DNA of 64,000 nt, from positions 682,001-746,000 of the forward strand of contig JAWKTK010000003.1 of the NCBI GenBank assembly GCA_041399205.1. The letters run 5' to 3'. Within the stretch, counting starts at the first letter, position 1, and the number at the start of each line of letters is the position of its first letter. The position numbers and the translations under genes were made by a program. The DNA comes from JAGQOZ01 sp041399205. GTDB taxonomy: Bacteria > Planctomycetota > Planctomycetia > Pirellulales > Pirellulaceae. The notes under the pieces are model-generated. The model did not search any database and was not told the DNA's origin. It worked only from the letters and a program-made list of their open reading frames with translations. Shown piece after piece: positions 61,724 through 64,000 of this stretch.

Positions 61724-62046
61724 AAATACTTCGCAATCCCTTCTTTGTTAGGTTCAAGTTTGATGTGTTACCACCTGGGGCGGTGGCCTTTTTCCTAACC
61801 CGAAACGTAAGTGAGGCAAAACGGATTGTCTCCTTGGTCCCTGGCTAACGCGTTTTGAAGTTGCGCTTTTTCATAGCCCGAAACGTAAGTGAGGGGAAAA
61901 ACGGACACTACGCAGTCCCTTGCTGACGCTTCGGGCTAAGATGTTTTGCGGAATAACGTAAACGCGCAACTTCAAAACTAACGCGTCGGGGTAGGATATT
62001 AATAGCCAAAGCATTCGCGCCCATGACTATAAAACGGGTCTAACAA
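61724..62046. other. Repeat-rich intergenic spacer
   Basis: About 320 bases between the lactonase and TAT Gfo/Idh genes (both minus strand) hold the nested direct and inverted repeats listed at 61799-61977. No credible open frame or T-tract hairpin of standard type was found. The lactonase promoter is presumably also in this spacer. Confidence 0.4.
61799..61977. repeat. Nested repeat element (CCCGAAACGTAAGTGAGG direct and inverted copies)
   Basis: CCCGAAACGTAAGTGAGG followed by a short spacer and AAACGGA occurs at 61799-61825 and again at 61877-61905. An inverted, diverged copy (CCCTTGCTGACGCTTCGGGCT) ends at 61937. Outside these, TTTTGAAGTTGCGC (61853-61866) is the exact inverse of GCGCAACTTCAAAA (61964-61977). 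The result is a dispersed-repeat-like palindromic element. Similar AGCCCGAAGCGT motifs are, to my knowledge, abundant in planctomycete spacers. Confidence 0.7.
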
Positions 62047-63387
62047 CTATGCGTCACTAGGGTGCACCCACGGCGCTCGATAGGGTCGCTTGAGCCGTTG
62101 ATTCGCTTCGTCATCGCCCACAATCGTGCCTGCCGCTGGATCCCAGGTTAGCGTTCGCCCCAAGTCCATCGACAAATTGGCCAGGATGCAACTGGTGGTC
62201 GAAATGTATCCTTCTTCAATGTCGGCTACCGGTTTGGTTCGATTATCAATGGCGTGCAAGAAGTCTTTCATGTGTCCGCGAATCGCTGGTGCCACATGCT
62301 TTTCCAAATCCTTCTCCGTTTGGTCTTCCGGAAATTCTTCCAGCTCCATTTTGACATCTTGATGGATCGGCTGACCGCCACCGAACGGAGTGAAATCGAA
62401 CTTGTTGACGCTTACCTTCAGCGTTCCCTTGTCACCGTAGATAGTGGCACCCCAGGGATATTCTGGATCGGGCGAATGACCGTAGGTTCGATGCTGCCAG
62501 ACCATGGGAAAATCGTCAAATTCGAAGGTAGCGGTTTGCGTATCAGCAATGTTGGCCTTGCTGTCCTTTTGGACCAAGATTCCGCCACTCGACGAAACCG
62601 ACTTCGGCCAGCCCAAATCTAACATCCAGCGAACCATATCTAACATGTGAATACACATATCACCCACAATGCCGTTTCCGTATTCCATGAACGCTCGCCA
62701 ACTTCGCGGATGCACCAGCGAATTGTATGGCCGCAGGGGCGCAGGACCGGTCCACATTTCGTAGTCCAGGTTGGCGGGCGGAGCGGTATCGGGCGGATTC
62801 CGGTTAGCTCGCATGTGATAATAACAGTAGATTTCTACCAAGCCGATCTTGCCGAGCTTCCCTTCTTGGACAATCTTCTTTTTGGCGTCCATGATATGTG
62901 GCGTGCTGCGGCGTTGCGTTCCCACCTGGACCACTCGGTTATGTTTCCGAGCTGCGGCTAACATGGCTTGGCCTTCGGCGATATCGACACTGATTGGCTT
63001 TTGCACGTAGACATCGGCGCCCGACTTGACCGCCTCAATCATAGACAGTGCGTGCCAGTGATCTGGCGTGGCGATCAGAACAATGTCCAGATCTTTTTCT
63101 GAAAGCAAATCTCGATAGTCGGCATAGGTCCGAGGTTTCTTGCCAGATTTTTGGCGTGAAGCTACCAATTCGGCCGCTTCGGAAAGCATGGTACTATCGA
63201 CATCACACAACGAAACGACATCCACTGGTTCGACCTGAATCAATCGCAGCAAATCGCACTTGCCATACCAGCCGGAACCAATCAAGCCAACTCGTCGAGT
63301 TGGTTTGGCTTGTGCCAACGTGGAATAGGCGTTGGCGGTGATGGCAGTTGCCAACGCGGAAGATTTCAAAAAGATGCGGCGATCCAT
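62047..63387 (-). CDS. TAT-exported Gfo/Idh/MocA oxidoreductase
   Basis: The 446-aa protein starts with MDRRIFLKSSALATAITANA, a twin-arginine-type signal (RR-x-FLK). A Rossmann fold (GLIGSGWYGKCDLLRL) and the family motif VYVQKPIS, with the catalytic-region Lys-Pro, follow. The C-terminal domain contains GIVGDMCIHMLDMVRWML. A GAGGTGG box supports the start. Planctomycetes encode many such exported NAD(P)-dependent sugar oxidoreductases. The substrate is not predictable. It may act with the lactonase-fold and ThuA proteins nearby. It is divergent from the partial gene at 63494. Confidence 0.88.
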   Translation of the reverse strand: MDRRIFLKSSALATAITANAYSTLAQAKPTRRVGLIGSGWYGKCDLLRLIQVEPVDVVSLCDVDSTMLSEAAELVASRQKSGKKPRTYADYRDLLSEKDLDIVLIATPDHWHALSMIEAVKSGADVYVQKPISVDIAEGQAMLAAARKHNRVVQVGTQRRSTPHIMDAKKKIVQEGKLGKIGLVEIYCYYHMRANRNPPDTAPPANLDYEMWTGPAPLRPYNSLVHPRSWRAFMEYGNGIVGDMCIHMLDMVRWMLDLGWPKSVSSSGGILVQKDSKANIADTQTATFEFDDFPMVWQHRTYGHSPDPEYPWGATIYGDKGTLKVSVNKFDFTPFGGGQPIHQDVKMELEEFPEDQTEKDLEKHVAPAIRGHMKDFLHAIDNRTKPVADIEEGYISTTSCILANLSMDLGRTLTWDPAAGTIVGDDEANQRLKRPYRAPWVHPSDA

Positions 63388-63493
63388 GGTCCACCTCGTG
63401 CTAACAGGATTTCTTCATTTGCAAAACGGGAAGCGTGCATTGTAAGCTGTTCCAACTCGGAAAAACATCGCCTTGTCGGACTCGGTCAGATTC

Positions 63494-64000
63494 ATGCGTA
63501 GCGAACCAAGCGAAACCTCGTTCAATCTTGAAACGCCGGTCGACTGGAGTCGGACGAAACGAGCGTACGGTTTGCGGTTCTTGTTGCTCTTTTCCGTGCT
63601 GTTTTTTGACGGTTGTGACGCGTCCAACGTCATGCTTTCGCCCGGGCCCTTTGTGCGAATCGTCTCCATTGCTTACGAACCGGAAGCGCCAGATCTGACG
63701 CATTTGAAGCCAGGAACCTCGTTCTCATTTAGCTTGGCCCTGACGCTGGCCAATCTGGCTATAGCCGCGATTGGTATTTGGATTTTGCGCACCCGACCTC
63801 GGCTGGAACGGCATTTTCTTTCGCGAGTTTTTCTGGTGAGCTTGGCGCTGCATGTTTCCATCTTTAATTCCGTGCTGTTCGGTTGGTCTGGTTGGGCACA
63901 TGTTGTGATGCACCCGACCATGCAACTGTACGAACTGGTTCGCCAATTCGTACCGCTGTCGCTGGCGGATTCGATATGGCTGTTGCAAGGAGTCGCTCGA
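63494..64000 (+). CDS. Membrane protein of unknown function, 3' partial
   Basis: An open frame with no stop runs from ATG 63494 off the right edge (169 codons shown). After a polar N-terminus come three hydrophobic segments: RFLLLFSVLFFDG, SFSLALTLANLAIAAIGIWI and FLVSLALHVSIFNSVLF. An extracytoplasmic loop separates the first two. It is probably a multi-pass inner-membrane protein. The family is not recognised from this part. It is transcribed divergently from the TAT Gfo/Idh gene. Confidence 0.55.
   Translation, partial: MRSEPSETSFNLETPVDWSRTKRAYGLRFLLLFSVLFFDGCDASNVMLSPGPFVRIVSIAYEPEAPDLTHLKPGTSFSFSLALTLANLAIAAIGIWILRTRPRLERHFLSRVFLVSLALHVSIFNSVLFGWSGWAHVVMHPTMQLYELVRQFVPLSLADSIWLLQGVAR

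Noticed and set aside
1..64000. CRISPR arrays, tRNA or rRNA genes, prophage or insertion sequences
   Set aside because: No regularly spaced repeats, no T-loop-like GGTTCGAATCC cores in cloverleaf context, and no transposase or phage protein was recognised on either strand.

Overview
The window looks like a chromosome segment of a planctomycete, probably of the Pirellulales. The evidence is an exosortase with PEP-CTERM substrates that share a duplicated EF-hand/dockerin cassette, giant secreted proteins that begin with an LExR/D-x-LL sorting motif, a PVC-type CxxCH dehydrogenase, ThuA, lactonase-fold and TAT-exported Gfo/Idh/MocA proteins, and mid-range GC. No tRNA, rRNA, CRISPR array, phage or insertion sequence was recognised.

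Layout. 1-7.7 kb: the end of a PPP-family phosphatase, then a giant secreted FG-GAP/Ig-like protein broken by a frameshift. 8-11.1 kb: two PEP-CTERM surface proteins. 11.2-30.1 kb: an exopolysaccharide locus. It opens with a specialised NusG paralogue facing away from a plus-strand run: exosortase, Wzz/BY-kinase, a 1453-aa TPR protein, an EpsI-like protein, a polysaccharide deacetylase, two glycosyltransferases, a flippase, an O-antigen-ligase-type protein, a kinase-fold protein and a Gfo/Idh-SDR fusion. Several of these genes overlap or nearly touch. 30.1-38.3 kb (minus): a secreted endo/exonuclease/phosphatase, MtaB, a DCC thiol protein, a PVC CxxCH protein, a Cys/Pro-rich secreted protein and a third PEP-CTERM protein. 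38.6-43.1 kb: a 1499-aa subtilisin-like protein. 43.2-45.7 kb: GlnA and a frameshifted GlnII. 46-48.7 kb: a phosphoglycosyl transferase, which would fit priming of polysaccharide synthesis, and an HExxH secreted protein. 49-54.8 kb: an AlaC-like aminotransferase, small membrane proteins, PilZ and acetolactate synthase. 55-57.6 kb: a sigma-54 activator with a non-canonical receiver, CsrA and a possible small-RNA locus. 57.6-64 kb: ThuA, an SSS transporter, a lactonase-fold protein, a repeat-rich spacer, a TAT Gfo/Idh protein and a partial membrane protein.

How the genes fit together. The exosortase (Cys194/Arg239/His260), the EpsI-like protein and the Wzz-to-ligase genes form a classic exosortase/EPS module. 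PEP-CTERM proteins next to it and at 37 kb are plausible substrates. The NusG paralogue at the head suggests processive antitermination of the long operon (inference). Single-base frameshifts interrupt four genes and possibly a fifth. This could be sequencing or assembly error, or real decay, and should be settled before functional claims are made about those genes.
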